DNA from: Pseudomonas baetica
Lineage (GTDB): Bacteria > Pseudomonadota > Gammaproteobacteria > Pseudomonadales > Pseudomonadaceae
DNA: 64,000 nucleotides
NCBI RefSeq assembly: GCF_002813455.1
Contig: NZ_PHHE01000001.1
Coordinates: forward strand, 248,001-312,000
Reading direction: 5' to 3'
Below the pieces are notes generated by a model. The model had not been told where the DNA came from. It saw only the letters and a program-made list of their open reading frames with translations, and made no database searches. How positions within the stretch are numbered: position 1 is the first letter of the stretch; every line of letters begins with the position of its first letter. This document shows, piece after piece, positions 19,605 through 29,418 of the stretch. Position numbers and translations under genes: made by a program.

Positions 19605-19637
19605 TACGTGCGGATTTTATGGATATACGCCAACCAA

Positions 19638-19722
19638 TGTGGGAGCGAGCCTGCTCGCGAATACGGTGTTTCAGTCACATGTGTGTCGACTGACACTCCT
19701 TCGCGAGCAGGCTCGCTCCCAC
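19638..19722. repeat. REP inverted pair
   Basis: TGTGGGAGCGAGCCTGCTCG and its inverted copy, in the convergent gap between the inaA operon and mexW. Confidence 0.95.
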
Positions 19723-19737
19723 CAGGGAATGTATGTG

Positions 19738-22700
19738 CTACTTGGGATCGGGTTTGGCCAGCAGGGTGTAAACGCACGGCAGAACAAACAGGGTAAACAA
19801 CGTGCCGATCGACATCCCCGTCGCAATCACCATCCCTATATCGAACCGGCTGACGGCCCCCGCACCGGTCGCCAGAATCAACGGCACCATGCCGAACACC
19901 ATCGCCGCCGTGGTCATCAGCACTGGCCGTAAACGAATCGCCGCTGCTTGCTCTACGGCTTCACGCGCCGTCAGGCCTTTGTCCTTGCGCAACTGGTTGG
20001 CGAACTCGACGATCAGGATCCCGTGCTTGCTGATCAGTCCGATCAGTGTCACCAACCCGACCTGGGTATAGATGTTCATGCTCGACCAGCCGAGGAACAG
20101 CGGAATCAGCGCCCCGCAAATGGACAGCGGCACTGTCACCAGAATCACCAGCGGGTCGCGGAAGCTTTCAAACTGCGCCGCCAGCACCAGGAAAATGATC
20201 GCCAGCGCCAATGCAAACGTTACCCACAAGGCACTGCCTTCCTGCACGAACTGCCGCGATGCACCGCCATAATCGAAGGCAAACCCGGCGGGGGCTTCTT
20301 CCCGCGCAATCTGCAATACGGTGTCAATCGCTTCGCCCATGCTCACCAGCGGGACCCCGGAGATCTTCGCCGCGTTGAGTTGCTGGAACTGATTGAGTTG
20401 TCTTGGTCGCGCGCGGTCGCTGATCTTGATCAGCGTCGACAGCGGCAGCAACTCGCCCTGGGTGTTTTTCACGTAGTAATTGTTCAGCCAGTCCGGGTTG
20501 TCACGGTACGGCCGCTCGACCTGAGCGATGACCTTGTAGCTGCGACCGTCGATGGTGAAGCGGTTGATTTCCGCCTCGCCGAGCAGCGTCGCCAGGGTGC
20601 CGCCCAGATCCAGCATCGAAACGCCCATCTGTGCCGCTTTGGCGCGGTCGATATCGACCACCACTTCCGGTTTGTCGAAGGCCAGATCAAGGTCGACGAA
20701 AGCGAACTTGCCCGATTCCATGGCGCGCTTCTTGATCCGGTCGGCCACTTGCAGCAGCAGTTCATAGTCGTTGGCGGTGTTGATCACGAATTCGAACGGC
20801 AAGCCTTCACCGGTGCCGGGCAGGGAGGGCAGGTTGAAACCGAAGACCTGCAGGCCAGGGATGCCTTCCAGTTTGCCTTGCACCTCGGGAAGGATTTGCA
20901 TCTGGGTGCGGCTGCGCTCGTTCCAGGGCTTGAGCAGAAAGCCGCCGATGCCCGCTTGTACGCCGTTGTAGCCGTTGATCTGGAACGAGGAGTAGTACTC
21001 CGGGAATTCCTTGAAGATCTTGATGAATTCATCGGTGTAGGTGTTCAGATAATCGAGGTTGGTTGGCTGCGGCGCGCTGGCCATCATGAAAATGATGCCT
21101 TGGTCTTCGTCCGGTGCCAGTTCCGATTTGGTGAACTTGAGAAACACCGGAATCAGACACAGCACGATCAGGGCGAACACCAACACCACCGGCCGGGTAT
21201 TCAGCGTCCCGTGGAGCATGCTCTGATAGCGGCGCTTGAGGCCGTCGAAGATACGGTCGAGGCGGTGCGCCAGGCCGCTGGGGTTTTCCTCGTGGCGCAG
21301 CAAAAAGGCGCACATCATCGGCGACAGGGTCAGGGCAACAACGCCAGAAATCACCACGGCACCGGCCAGCGTCAGGGCGAACTCCTTGAACAGCGCCCCG
21401 GTCAGCCCGGTGAGGAAGCCGATCGGCGCATACACCGCTGCCAGGGTGATGGTCATCGACACCACCGGCAGGGCGATTTCCCGCGCGCCTTCCAGCGCCG
21501 CATCGAACGGCGTCTTGCCTTCCTCGATGTGCCGGTGGATGTTTTCCACCACGACAATTGCATCGTCGACCACCAGACCGATGGCCAGCACCATCGCCAG
21601 CAGCGTCAGCAGGTTCATCGAATAGCCCATCATCTGCATGAAGAACATCACGCCGATCATCGACAGCGGAATGGTTACCACCGGGATCACCACCGAACGC
21701 AGCGCGCCGAGGAACAGGAACACCACGACGATGACGATCAGCACCGCTTCGAAAAGGGTTTTCACCACTTCGTCGATGGAGGCCTGGATGAACAGAGTGG
21801 CGTCGTAGGCGATCTCGCTCTTGAGGTTGGGCGGCAGTTGCGCCTCAAGCTCCGGCATGATCTTGCGCACTTCTTTGATCACGTCCAGCGGGTTGGCCCC
21901 CGGCGACGACTTGATACCGATGTACACCGACGGCGTACCGCCAAACGAGCTGACCGAGTCGTAGTTTTCCGCGCCCATTTCGACCCGCGCGACATCGCTG
22001 AGCAGCACACGGCTGTCGCCACTGACCTTGAGCGGAATCGCCGCGAAGGCCTCGGCGGATTTCAACTCAGTGTTGGCGTTGATGCTGGTGACCACGTACT
22101 CGCCTTTCACTTCGCCTGCGGCGGAGAGAAAGTTGTACTGGCGCACGGCGCTGGTCACGTCGGCGGCGCTGAGGCCGAAACCGGCGAGTTTTACCGGGTC
22201 GAGCCACAGGCGCATGGCGAACACCTGATTGCCGAGAATCTCCGCTTCGGCCATGCCCGGCAGGGTCGCCAGTTTTGGCTGAATGACTCGCGACAAATAA
22301 TCGGTGATCTGCGGATTGCTCAAGTCCTTGCTGAAGAAACTGATGTACATCAGTGCCGAGGCGTCGGCAGACTCTTTGCTCAGCACCGGGTCTTCGGCGT
22401 CTTGCGGTAGTTTGTTCTTCACCTCGTTGGCCTTGGCCAGCAGCTCGGTAAACAGGCGGTCGGTGTTCGAGCCGATGCGCGCGTAGATCGAAATCGTCGA
22501 GAAATTCTGCCGACTGACCGAGGTCATGTAGTCGATGCCCTCGGCGCTGGCCAGGCTCTGTTGCATCGGCTGGGTGATGTAGCCCTGAATGGTTTCGGCG
22601 TTGGCCCCGGGGTACGCGGTGGTCACCGTGATCAGGGCGTTTTCCATTTGCGGGTATTGGCGCAGCGGCAACTTGCTCCAGGCCTGAAAACCCAGCAGCA

Positions 22701-22764
22701 CAATCAGCAGGCTGACCACGGTGGCGAGCACCGGGCGGCGGATGAACGGATCGGTAAAAGCCAT
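19738..22764 (-). CDS. mexW: RND multidrug efflux permease, MexW-like
   Basis: Proton-driven inner-membrane pump of the HAE1 RND family, 1008 residues. The N-terminus MAFTDPFIRRPVLATVVSLL-type precedes TM1. The proton-relay Asp pair is in GLVVDDAIVVVEN (TM4), and large periplasmic loops follow TM1 and TM7. ATG 22764 has AAGGAA upstream; the upstream extension to 22836 overlaps mexV and is not used. Placed directly after a membrane-fusion gene and near inaA, it matches the P. aeruginosa mexVW position. No outer-membrane channel gene is present; in P. aeruginosa MexVW borrows OprM. Confidence 0.92.
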   Translation of the reverse strand: MAFTDPFIRRPVLATVVSLLIVLLGFQAWSKLPLRQYPQMENALITVTTAYPGANAETIQGYITQPMQQSLASAEGIDYMTSVSRQNFSTISIYARIGSNTDRLFTELLAKANEVKNKLPQDAEDPVLSKESADASALMYISFFSKDLSNPQITDYLSRVIQPKLATLPGMAEAEILGNQVFAMRLWLDPVKLAGFGLSAADVTSAVRQYNFLSAAGEVKGEYVVTSINANTELKSAEAFAAIPLKVSGDSRVLLSDVARVEMGAENYDSVSSFGGTPSVYIGIKSSPGANPLDVIKEVRKIMPELEAQLPPNLKSEIAYDATLFIQASIDEVVKTLFEAVLIVIVVVFLFLGALRSVVIPVVTIPLSMIGVMFFMQMMGYSMNLLTLLAMVLAIGLVVDDAIVVVENIHRHIEEGKTPFDAALEGAREIALPVVSMTITLAAVYAPIGFLTGLTGALFKEFALTLAGAVVISGVVALTLSPMMCAFLLRHEENPSGLAHRLDRIFDGLKRRYQSMLHGTLNTRPVVLVFALIVLCLIPVFLKFTKSELAPDEDQGIIFMMASAPQPTNLDYLNTYTDEFIKIFKEFPEYYSSFQINGYNGVQAGIGGFLLKPWNERSRTQMQILPEVQGKLEGIPGLQVFGFNLPSLPGTGEGLPFEFVINTANDYELLLQVADRIKKRAMESGKFAFVDLDLAFDKPEVVVDIDRAKAAQMGVSMLDLGGTLATLLGEAEINRFTIDGRSYKVIAQVERPYRDNPDWLNNYYVKNTQGELLPLSTLIKISDRARPRQLNQFQQLNAAKISGVPLVSMGEAIDTVLQIAREEAPAGFAFDYGGASRQFVQEGSALWVTFALALAIIFLVLAAQFESFRDPLVILVTVPLSICGALIPLFLGWSSMNIYTQVGLVTLIGLISKHGILIVEFANQLRKDKGLTAREAVEQAAAIRLRPVLMTTAAMVFGMVPLILATGAGAVSRFDIGMVIATGMSIGTLFTLFVLPCVYTLLAKPDPK

Positions 22765-22777
22765 GGGGTTTCCTTGA

Positions 22778-23926
22778 TCAGTCGGCGCGGCGCGGACTGT
22801 TCTGCTCGCCGAGGGTCTTGTCGTCGCTGATGGCAATGTGGGCGCCGTTGTCCAGTTTGATCTGGCCGGCCGTCACCACTTGTTCGCCGCTCTGCACGCC
22901 CTTGTTGATCATTACCAGGCCATCGCGGCGCTCACCGGTTTCGATGAAGCGCCGCTCGGCGATCAGCACCGGTTGGCCCTTGTCGTCTTTCTCGACGCTG
23001 CCGTCCTCGGCTTTCTTCTGCCCGACCACGTAGATCGAATTGCCGTAGAGGGTGTAGGTGATCGCGCTCTCCGGTACCACGACGTACTTCTGCGGATCCG
23101 GCAGCAGCACTTCGAGGCTGGCGAACATGCCGGGCAGCAATTTGCCGTCGGGGTTGGCCAGCGTCGCGCGGACCAGAATGTTGCGTGTGGTGCTTTCGAC
23201 GAGCGGGTTGATCGCGCTGATCTTGCCCGGAAAAATCTGGCCGGGATAAGCGGCGGCCGAGATATTCACCGGTTGGCCGACAGCCAGTTTCGGTACCGAT
23301 TGCTCGGGCACATAGAAGTCGGCGTAGAGGCTGCTGAGATCCTGCAATGTGGCGATTTTGCTGCCGCTGGCGAGGTAGTCGCCGATATCGACCTGACGGA
23401 TGCCGATGGTGCCGCTGAACGGCGCGAGGATGCGTTTTTTCGCCAGCGAGGCATTGAGCTGATTGACCGTGGCTTTGTTCTTTTGCAGAACGGCGGAGAG
23501 GCGGTCGTATTCACCTTTGGAAATCGCGCGGCTGTCGACCAGTTGGCTGCCACGCCCGAAGTCCAGTTGCGCCAGGCCAAGATCAGCTTTGGCGGTTTCC
23601 AGCAGGGCTGTTTCGACGGCGCTGTCGAGTTGCAGCAGCGGTTGACCGGCCTTGACCTTCTGCCCTGATTCAAACTTGAGCTCGGTGACGGTGCCGGCGA
23701 CTTCCAGGCTCAGCTCGACCCCTTGCAGCGCCTTGAGCGTGCCGACGGTGGGCAAGCGCATCTGCCACGGCTGCTCGCTGGCATTAGCCACGGCGACGCT
23801 GATCGGCGGTTTCGGCTTGGAGAAGCCCTGGATCATGGTGTAGATCGAAAAGGCTTTATAACCGCCCAGCACCAGGACGATCAGCAACACAACCCCCAAC
23901 ATGATCAGCATGCGGCGACGCAGCAT
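22778..23926 (-). CDS. mexV: RND periplasmic adaptor protein, MexV-like
   Basis: Membrane-fusion protein of 382 residues linking the RND pump to an outer-membrane channel. One N-terminal anchor (about 5-25) precedes the biotinyl-lipoyl halves (VELSLEVAGTVTELKF and ILAPFSGTIGIRQVDIGDY), a helical hairpin between them, and the beta-barrel and membrane-proximal domains. It is translated just before mexW with a 13-bp gap. The short hairpin and strong similarity of layout suggest the MexV/MexJ-type subgroup. The promoter lies in 23927-24018. No local repressor gene is adjacent. Confidence 0.92.
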   Translation of the reverse strand: MLRRRMLIMLGVVLLIVLVLGGYKAFSIYTMIQGFSKPKPPISVAVANASEQPWQMRLPTVGTLKALQGVELSLEVAGTVTELKFESGQKVKAGQPLLQLDSAVETALLETAKADLGLAQLDFGRGSQLVDSRAISKGEYDRLSAVLQKNKATVNQLNASLAKKRILAPFSGTIGIRQVDIGDYLASGSKIATLQDLSSLYADFYVPEQSVPKLAVGQPVNISAAAYPGQIFPGKISAINPLVESTTRNILVRATLANPDGKLLPGMFASLEVLLPDPQKYVVVPESAITYTLYGNSIYVVGQKKAEDGSVEKDDKGQPVLIAERRFIETGERRDGLVMINKGVQSGEQVVTAGQIKLDNGAHIAISDDKTLGEQNSPRRAD

Positions 23927-24018
23927 ATTTCCAGTTCCTTGGATAAATCAGGCGAGACAGGCGGGAACATTACTCCGAGTGCAGGGGGGATTCCAACTGG
24001 CAGTTTTTACAGGTGATG

Positions 24019-24096
24019 TAAAAGATCGCAGCCTGTGGCAGCTCCTACAGGGAGTTGCATTCCAATGTAGGAACTGCCGCAGGCTGCGATCTTTTA
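24019..24096. repeat. REP-type inverted repeat, 'AAAGATCGCAGCCTG' family
   Basis: AAAGATCGCAGCCTGTGGCAGCTCCTAC (first 20 nt of the arm shown here in part) and its inverted near-copy lie between mexV and the DUF1513 gene. Core words are GATCGCAGCCTG and CAGGCTGCGATC. Confidence 0.85.
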
Positions 24097-24104
24097 AGGG
24101 CGTT

Positions 24105-25220
24105 TCACGCCATCAGATGAAGATGGTTGTCCCAGAGCCCTGCGGGCAATTCCAGCGGCTTGGCCAGCAGTTCATCCTGACGGCAATCGTAGTAACGGCA
24201 ACGCCCCTGACCCGAGGTCACGACAAAGCCATCCTTCACCGCGCCGACACCGGCGCAATCGGGCAGCGGTGCGTCGAGGCGTACTTCGCCGCTGTCCAGA
24301 TCCCAGATGAAGAAGCGGTTGCCACGCGGCGCCGTCAGCGCCACCAGACGCAAGTCGCTGTGTACCGCAACGCTGGCGGTGTAGTGACCCATCGATTGCA
24401 ACTGATGCTCCGGCACCGGGAACGCCACGAATGGCTGGCCCGGACGCTTGATCGCCAGCAGTTCCGAGCGCTCGTGCGAGGCCCCCATGAATTGCTGACC
24501 GGCGACGATGGTGCCGTCGCTGGCAATCCCCAGGTGGCGCACGCTGTTCATCTGCTGGGCGAGGGTTTCCTTGCTCAGCAAGGTACCGTCGCGCTGCATC
24601 AGTACCAGGCTTGGTTCCATGGCGTTGAGGTTCATGTCGACGCGGCTTTCCGCCTCGGTACGAATCCCGCCGTTGGCCACTACCAGCGTCTCGCCATCCG
24701 GCATCCATGACACCTGATGCGGGCCGAGGCCGTGGGTGGAAATTTCGCCGCTGTGCACCAGCCGCTCGCCTTCGAACTTGTACACCCCGAGCAGGCCACG
24801 ACCGGGATCAGTGGTGTCGTTTTCGGTGGCGTACAGGTATTCGCCGTCCTTGTGCACCACGGCGTGGCCGTAGAAATGCCGGTTCGGCTGCGACGTCACG
24901 GTTTGCAACAACGCCCCGTCGCGCAGGTCGATCAGATAGCTTTCGGTACCCGGCCGGCGGGCGACGAACAGCGCAATCGACAGCGTCGGGTGGTTGATGA
25001 TGTCGTGGCAACGCTGGCCGACTTGCGTGGCGAACACCCGCGTGCCATCCAGCCGATAGCCGACGGCGTAATGCTTGCCATCGGTGTCATCGCGAGCCGA
25101 GAGCAACAGCGGGCTCTGATCCTTGCGCTTGAACAGCGTCCAGCCGCCCAGTGTCACTGCTCCCAGCAGCAAACTACCTAAAGTCAGAGCCTGGCGTCGC
25201 AGCATGGCACTTGCCCTCAT
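24105..25220 (-). CDS. DUF1513 protein, probable exported beta-propeller
   Basis: The product is 371 residues. A twin-Arg-like start (MLRRQALTLGSLLLGA) suggests Tat or Sec export. The body is a WD/YVTN-like propeller with repeated strands (LIDLRDGALLQT, GVYKFEGERLV, SWMPDGETLVVANGG, FIWDLDSGEVRLD). The ATG at 25220 overlaps the stop of the preceding imelysin gene (TGATG), so it is co-transcribed with it. The biochemical role is unknown, but the same four-gene order (imelysin, DHOR, imelysin, DUF1513) occurs in P. aeruginosa, implying one iron-related periplasmic function. Confidence 0.85.
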   Translation of the reverse strand: MRASAMLRRQALTLGSLLLGAVTLGGWTLFKRKDQSPLLLSARDDTDGKHYAVGYRLDGTRVFATQVGQRCHDIINHPTLSIALFVARRPGTESYLIDLRDGALLQTVTSQPNRHFYGHAVVHKDGEYLYATENDTTDPGRGLLGVYKFEGERLVHSGEISTHGLGPHQVSWMPDGETLVVANGGIRTEAESRVDMNLNAMEPSLVLMQRDGTLLSKETLAQQMNSVRHLGIASDGTIVAGQQFMGASHERSELLAIKRPGQPFVAFPVPEHQLQSMGHYTASVAVHSDLRLVALTAPRGNRFFIWDLDSGEVRLDAPLPDCAGVGAVKDGFVVTSGQGRCRYYDCRQDELLAKPLELPAGLWDNHLHLMA

Positions 25221-26284
25221 CAGTCACCGTCGTTGGCGTTGAAGCCCAGTTGGATGCCCAGCGCCTTGGCCAGTTCGCCTTCGTGCAGGCGATGGACGAC
25301 GTTGAGGCTGTCGTAGATATCGTTGAGTTGCTGACGACCGGCGTCATCTTCGAGCATTTCACCAAGCGAACGCTGGGTGCTGTCGAACAGTTTCAGCGAA
25401 GCGGCGTAGGCAGCGTCGATCTTGTCCGCCAGCGGTTTTTGCTCAGCCGGCAGCAGGCCGCGCAGGCCTTTGTTGTCGACGCCTTCCCAAACGGTTTTGG
25501 CGGCGGCGAGGCTCGCTTCCAGCGCGGTCAGCGACGACTGGCTACGCCATGCATCGGCCTGGAACGGCTGTGGCACGCCTTTGCTCTGGCGGCCCATCGG
25601 CGTGCCGAGTTTTTTCTTCAGGGTGTCGAGTGCCGTGACCTGTACACGCAGCAGATCGGCGATCGCTTCGTGGGAGTCGGCGTAGCGCTGGTTGGGGAAC
25701 TTGCTCATTTGCGCGAGCATGCCGTCGGTGTTGTTCCAGCTTTGCAGAATCTCTTCGGCCAGTTGCTTCTGGCGTTCGCCGATGGCGATCAGCAGTGGGC
25801 AGTACTTGGCTTTCTGTTCTTCGTTGGCAACGTCAGGCTTGGCATCGAACAGGATGTACTCGTAAGCCGACAGGCCCTGAACCACCACGCTCGATTTGGC
25901 CAGTGCGGCGGCATCGATCTGCGGCTGGGCGACGACCAGTTGCTCGACCTGACGGCCGACGAGGTTTTTCTTGTCCGGCCAGAACTGTACCTGCCACGAA
26001 CGGTTGCCCTCGGCCAGCGGGCCGATCAGCAGCGGTTGCAACTCGGCCCAGGCTTTCTGCGCGTGCAGGAAGTCGGCGCGAGCGGTTTCCAGGGTTTCTT
26101 TGCCCTGGCAGTAGGCGAGGGCGCTGACCGCCAGTTGCTTGTCGGCTTCAACCCAACGGGTGTACGTCGGCAGGATCACCGATTTGGCGATGGCGGCCGA
26201 AGTAACGGCTTGCGGATCCTGCGGCGAGCAAGCGCCGAGGGCGAGCGCGGCAAGGCTGGTGAACAGTAGCTTGGGACGGAACAT
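25220..26284 (-). CDS. Imelysin-family lipoprotein
   Basis: Imelysin-like (M75/ICMP) protein of 354 residues. A lipoprotein signal ends at LALGAC (Cys about 19). The body is all-helical. The family GxHxxE signature is altered to GLSAYEYILFD: Gly and Glu are kept, but His is replaced by Ser. Imelysins are bacterial periplasmic proteins tied to iron uptake rather than proven peptidases. It is third in the operon, following the di-haem oxidoreductase with a 26-bp gap. Confidence 0.9.
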   Translation of the reverse strand: MFRPKLLFTSLAALALGACSPQDPQAVTSAAIAKSVILPTYTRWVEADKQLAVSALAYCQGKETLETARADFLHAQKAWAELQPLLIGPLAEGNRSWQVQFWPDKKNLVGRQVEQLVVAQPQIDAAALAKSSVVVQGLSAYEYILFDAKPDVANEEQKAKYCPLLIAIGERQKQLAEEILQSWNNTDGMLAQMSKFPNQRYADSHEAIADLLRVQVTALDTLKKKLGTPMGRQSKGVPQPFQADAWRSQSSLTALEASLAAAKTVWEGVDNKGLRGLLPAEQKPLADKIDAAYAASLKLFDSTQRSLGEMLEDDAGRQQLNDIYDSLNVVHRLHEGELAKALGIQLGFNANDGD

Positions 26285-26310
26285 GTCGGGCTCCCGATTC
26301 TTTTAAGTGT

Positions 26311-27738
26311 TTAAAGTGAATTCAGAAACGCCAGCAGCGCAGCACGCTGCTCGGCATTGAACGATAAAACCTGTTGCTGCGCCGCTTTTGCTTCACCGCC
26401 GTGCCAGAGCACCGCTTCGAGCAGATTGCGTGCGCGGCCGTCGTGCAAAAACTGCGTGTGGCCACTGACCGCTTGCGTCAGGCCGACGCCCCACAACGGC
26501 GGCGTGCGCCAGTCGCGGCCGGAGGCCTGGAACTCGGTGCGGTTGTCGGCCAGACCGTCGCCCATGTCATGCAGCAGCAGATCGCTGTACGGGCGAATCA
26601 CTTGATTGGCCAGTTCAGGTTCGGCCGCGTTGGCGGCGGTGGTGTATTTCGGTGTGTGACACGACTGGCAGCCGGCCTGGAAAAACAGATTCTTGCCGGC
26701 CAGCACTTGTTCATCGTTGACGCCGCGCCGCGCGGGGACGGCGAGGTTGCGGCTGTAGAACAGCACCAGACGCAGGATGTTATCGCTGACTTCAGGTTCG
26801 CCGTCCGGGCCATTGCCGTTCGGTGCCTGCTTGCAGGCGGTTTGCGCGTCGGTGCAGTCATCGAAGGGTCTCAGGCTGGTGGTGAGGCCCATATCACCCG
26901 AAAACGCGTGAACATTCTGTTGATTGAGGTTCGGCTGCCCGGCCTTCCAGCCGAAGCGACCGATCACGGTTTTCTGCAACTCATCGTCCCAGACCCGGTT
27001 AGGCCGGCCGTTGATGCCGTTTTTCTCTTTGGCCTGCACGGCGGCGTTGGCGAGGATCGCTTCTTCGGGGATCGCTTCGAGCAGGCCCAGGCCGATCATC
27101 GGTGGAGCGACCCGCGCGGAGAAGCGCGTGTCCGGGTGCATCGGGCCGTAGCCGAGCTGGGTGATCTGCAACACCGGTTTGCGCAGCTCGACTTCGGTGC
27201 CGTCCTTGAAACGAACGGGCACTGGCGTGTAGTCGACCCTCACTTTGCCTTCCGGAGCAACGCCGGGCACCGCCATGTCCTGAAACTGGCCGCCGTAGAC
27301 CGGCTCCGGCACCACACCGACCTGCTCGATCAGCTTGGCGTACTGCGGCGCATCGGGGATCGACAGGCGCACCAGCATCGATACCGCGTTGGTCGCGCCG
27401 GTTTCTGGCGGATGACCGCGGCCGTCCTTGATGTGGCAGTTCTGGCAAGCGTTGGTATTGAACAGCGGCCCGAGGCCGTCGCGGGCGGTGGTGGTCGACG
27501 GGGCGATCACCCACGGGCTGCGAAAGAAGCTGTTACCGACACTGAAATCCACCCGACGCGATGGCGGCAGGTTGGCCGAAGGCAGGGAAAACGCGTTCTG
27601 ATCGGTCTTGCGCACGGTCGCCGCACCACCCGAACGCGCTTCACCGGGCTCGGCCTGGGTGAAACGCGGGGCGTCATCGCAGGCACTCAGGCCCAGGGCC
27701 AGCAACAGTGCGGACAAGCGAAGAGGCAGCGAAGGCAT
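26311..27738 (-). CDS. Di-haem c-type cytochrome oxidoreductase (DHOR/thiol oxidoreductase family), lipoprotein
   Basis: The product is 475 residues with a lipobox near LGLSAC. Two haem-binding motifs are seen, CQNCH (about residue 100) and CQSCH (about residue 360). The second half is related to bacterial di-haem peroxidases (MauG/CCP-like), hence the family name. It lies between the two imelysin genes, an arrangement that suggests periplasmic redox handling of iron during uptake. A 277-bp gap containing a REP and a terminator separates it from the upstream imelysin, so it may have its own promoter. Confidence 0.9.
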   Translation of the reverse strand: MPSLPLRLSALLLALGLSACDDAPRFTQAEPGEARSGGAATVRKTDQNAFSLPSANLPPSRRVDFSVGNSFFRSPWVIAPSTTTARDGLGPLFNTNACQNCHIKDGRGHPPETGATNAVSMLVRLSIPDAPQYAKLIEQVGVVPEPVYGGQFQDMAVPGVAPEGKVRVDYTPVPVRFKDGTEVELRKPVLQITQLGYGPMHPDTRFSARVAPPMIGLGLLEAIPEEAILANAAVQAKEKNGINGRPNRVWDDELQKTVIGRFGWKAGQPNLNQQNVHAFSGDMGLTTSLRPFDDCTDAQTACKQAPNGNGPDGEPEVSDNILRLVLFYSRNLAVPARRGVNDEQVLAGKNLFFQAGCQSCHTPKYTTAANAAEPELANQVIRPYSDLLLHDMGDGLADNRTEFQASGRDWRTPPLWGVGLTQAVSGHTQFLHDGRARNLLEAVLWHGGEAKAAQQQVLSFNAEQRAALLAFLNSL

Positions 27739-27857
27739 CAGACATCCTGCTAGAGGTGCGAAAACAAAGGCGCAAAGTCTAACAGGGCGAGGGAGTTTGA
27801 ATAAGAGGAATTATCGTTTGCTTGATATGGCGCAACCTCTAAACCCCAAGCAAACCC

Positions 27858-27947
27858 TGTGGGAGCGAGCCTGCTCGCGAAAGCGGTGTCGGACGCGCTG
27901 AAAATGTGGCGGCAGATACAGCCTTCGCGAGCAGGCTCGCTCCCACA
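27858..27947. repeat. REP inverted pair
   Basis: TGTGGGAGCGAGCCTGCTCG and inverted copy, between the upstream imelysin terminator and the DHOR gene. Confidence 0.95.
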
Positions 27948-27970
27948 GGGTTATGTGTAGAGCAGGCATG

Positions 27971-27997
27971 AAAAAGGCGACCCGAAGGTCGCCTTCT
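27971..27997 (-). terminator. Terminator after the long imelysin gene
   Basis: On the minus strand GGCGACC-TTCG-GGTCGCC is followed by TTTTT. It lies about 20 bp after the stop of the gene ending at 28016. Confidence 0.92.
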
Positions 27998-28015
27998 TTA
28001 ACTCAGACGCGTTGA

Positions 28016-29362
28016 TCAGAACTCGTGATCAGCGTTGTCCGGGTTCAGGTCGCTGATGCCCAGCTTGCCGGCAGCGGCTTCGATCGAACCGGTCTGCTTG
28101 ACCAGCGATGCGATAGCGTCGCGAACGACCTGGTTGCCAGCGGTGTTACCGGCGGCGATCAGTTGGTCGTAGTGCTCACCCTTGTTGGCGTGGTCAACCA
28201 TGACCTGGATCTTGGCTTCGGTAGCGGCCAGATCGGCTTTCAGTGCGGTGTCGGCAGCCGGGTCGGCCTTGGCCACCAGCGACGACAGGCTGGCGCCAGT
28301 CATCTTGGTGCCGTCAACACGGGTGTACTCGCCCAGGTAAACGTTACGAATGCCTTTGGCGTCGTAGAAGTGCGAGTAGTGGGTGTTGTCGCTGAAGCAA
28401 TCATGTTCGTCTTCCGGGGAGTTGGCTTCCAGGGAAACCTTCATGCGCTCGCCCGCCAGTTCACCCAGGGACAGGCTACCCATGCCGAAGAGCATTTTGC
28501 GCAGACCGGTTTCGCCCGGCTCGGCTTCCAGGGTGGCGCGGTAGTTGTCCGCCACGTTCGGCTTCCAGTTGCCGACCATTTCTTCCAGATCGCTGACCAG
28601 CAGTTGGGTCACGGCTTTCAGGTAAGCGCGACGACGATCGTTGTGACCGCCAGTGGCGCCGGCGCCTTCCAGGTAGTCCGAAGCAGGACGGTTGCCAGCG
28701 CCAGGGCCGGTGCCGTTCAGATCCTGGCCCCACAGCAGGAATTCGATGGCGTGGTAGCCAGTGGCAACGTTGGCTTCGGAACCGCCCAGCTCATTGAGGC
28801 TGGCGAGTTTTTCCGGCGTGATGTCCTTGACGTCGACCTTGTCTTCGCCGACCTGTACTTCGGTGTTGGCGATGATGTTGGCGGTAGCGCCCGGGTTACC
28901 CAGTGCGTGTTCGTAGGATTTGTCGACGTAGTCGATCAGACCCTCGTCCAGTGGCCAGGCGTTAACCTGACCTTCCCAGTCGTCGATGATGGTGTTGCCG
29001 AAGCGGAACACTTCGCTCTGCAGGTAAGGCACGCGAGCAGCGACCCAGGCAGCCTTGGCGGCTTTGAGGGTGTCGGCGTTCGGCTTGGCGAGGAAAGCAT
29101 CGACCGCGGTTTGCAGGGTTTTCGCAGTGGATTCGGCATCGCTGTAAACGGCGAAGACCATGTCGGCGTAGTGCGCGACCACTGCCTTGGCAGCGGCTTC
29201 GTCGACTTTACCGGCAGCGGCAGGCGCAGCTGCTGGAGCGGCGGCGGTGGCGGCTGGAGTCGGCGTGGCCGGGGCGGCAGCTTTGTCTTTGCCTTCGCCG
29301 CAACCGGCGAGGGAAATAGCGATGGCCAGCAGACTGGCGGTAGCCAGAGGCATACGAATCAT
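28016..29362 (-). CDS. icmP: Imelysin-family iron-regulated lipoprotein (IcmP-like)
   Basis: The product is 448 residues. A lipoprotein signal (MIRMPLATASLLAIAISLAGC split at residue 20; lipobox LAGC) precedes an Ala/Pro-rich linker of about 30 residues. The imelysin domain has the canonical GYHAIEFLLWG (GxHxxE) signature and a C-terminal CFSDNTHYSHFYDAKG segment. ATG 29362 is chosen because AGGA lies 8 nt upstream; the ATG nine bases earlier has no spacing for a ribosome site. It corresponds to P. aeruginosa insulin-cleaving metalloproteinase IcmP. A Fur-type dyad lies about 57 bp upstream. Confidence 0.93.
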   Translation of the reverse strand: MIRMPLATASLLAIAISLAGCGEGKDKAAAPATPTPAATAAAPAAAPAAAGKVDEAAAKAVVAHYADMVFAVYSDAESTAKTLQTAVDAFLAKPNADTLKAAKAAWVAARVPYLQSEVFRFGNTIIDDWEGQVNAWPLDEGLIDYVDKSYEHALGNPGATANIIANTEVQVGEDKVDVKDITPEKLASLNELGGSEANVATGYHAIEFLLWGQDLNGTGPGAGNRPASDYLEGAGATGGHNDRRRAYLKAVTQLLVSDLEEMVGNWKPNVADNYRATLEAEPGETGLRKMLFGMGSLSLGELAGERMKVSLEANSPEDEHDCFSDNTHYSHFYDAKGIRNVYLGEYTRVDGTKMTGASLSSLVAKADPAADTALKADLAATEAKIQVMVDHANKGEHYDQLIAAGNTAGNQVVRDAIASLVKQTGSIEAAAGKLGISDLNPDNADHEF

Positions 29363-29418
29363 GGCGAACATCCTGCTTCGGTAGTTGAGTGGACTCGCGC
29401 TGGGGGCGCAAAACTGCG

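Noticed and set aside
19948..22410. 820-codon plus-strand frame opposite mexW
   Set aside because: His/Arg/Gln-rich antisense frame; mexW on minus has clear RND motifs.
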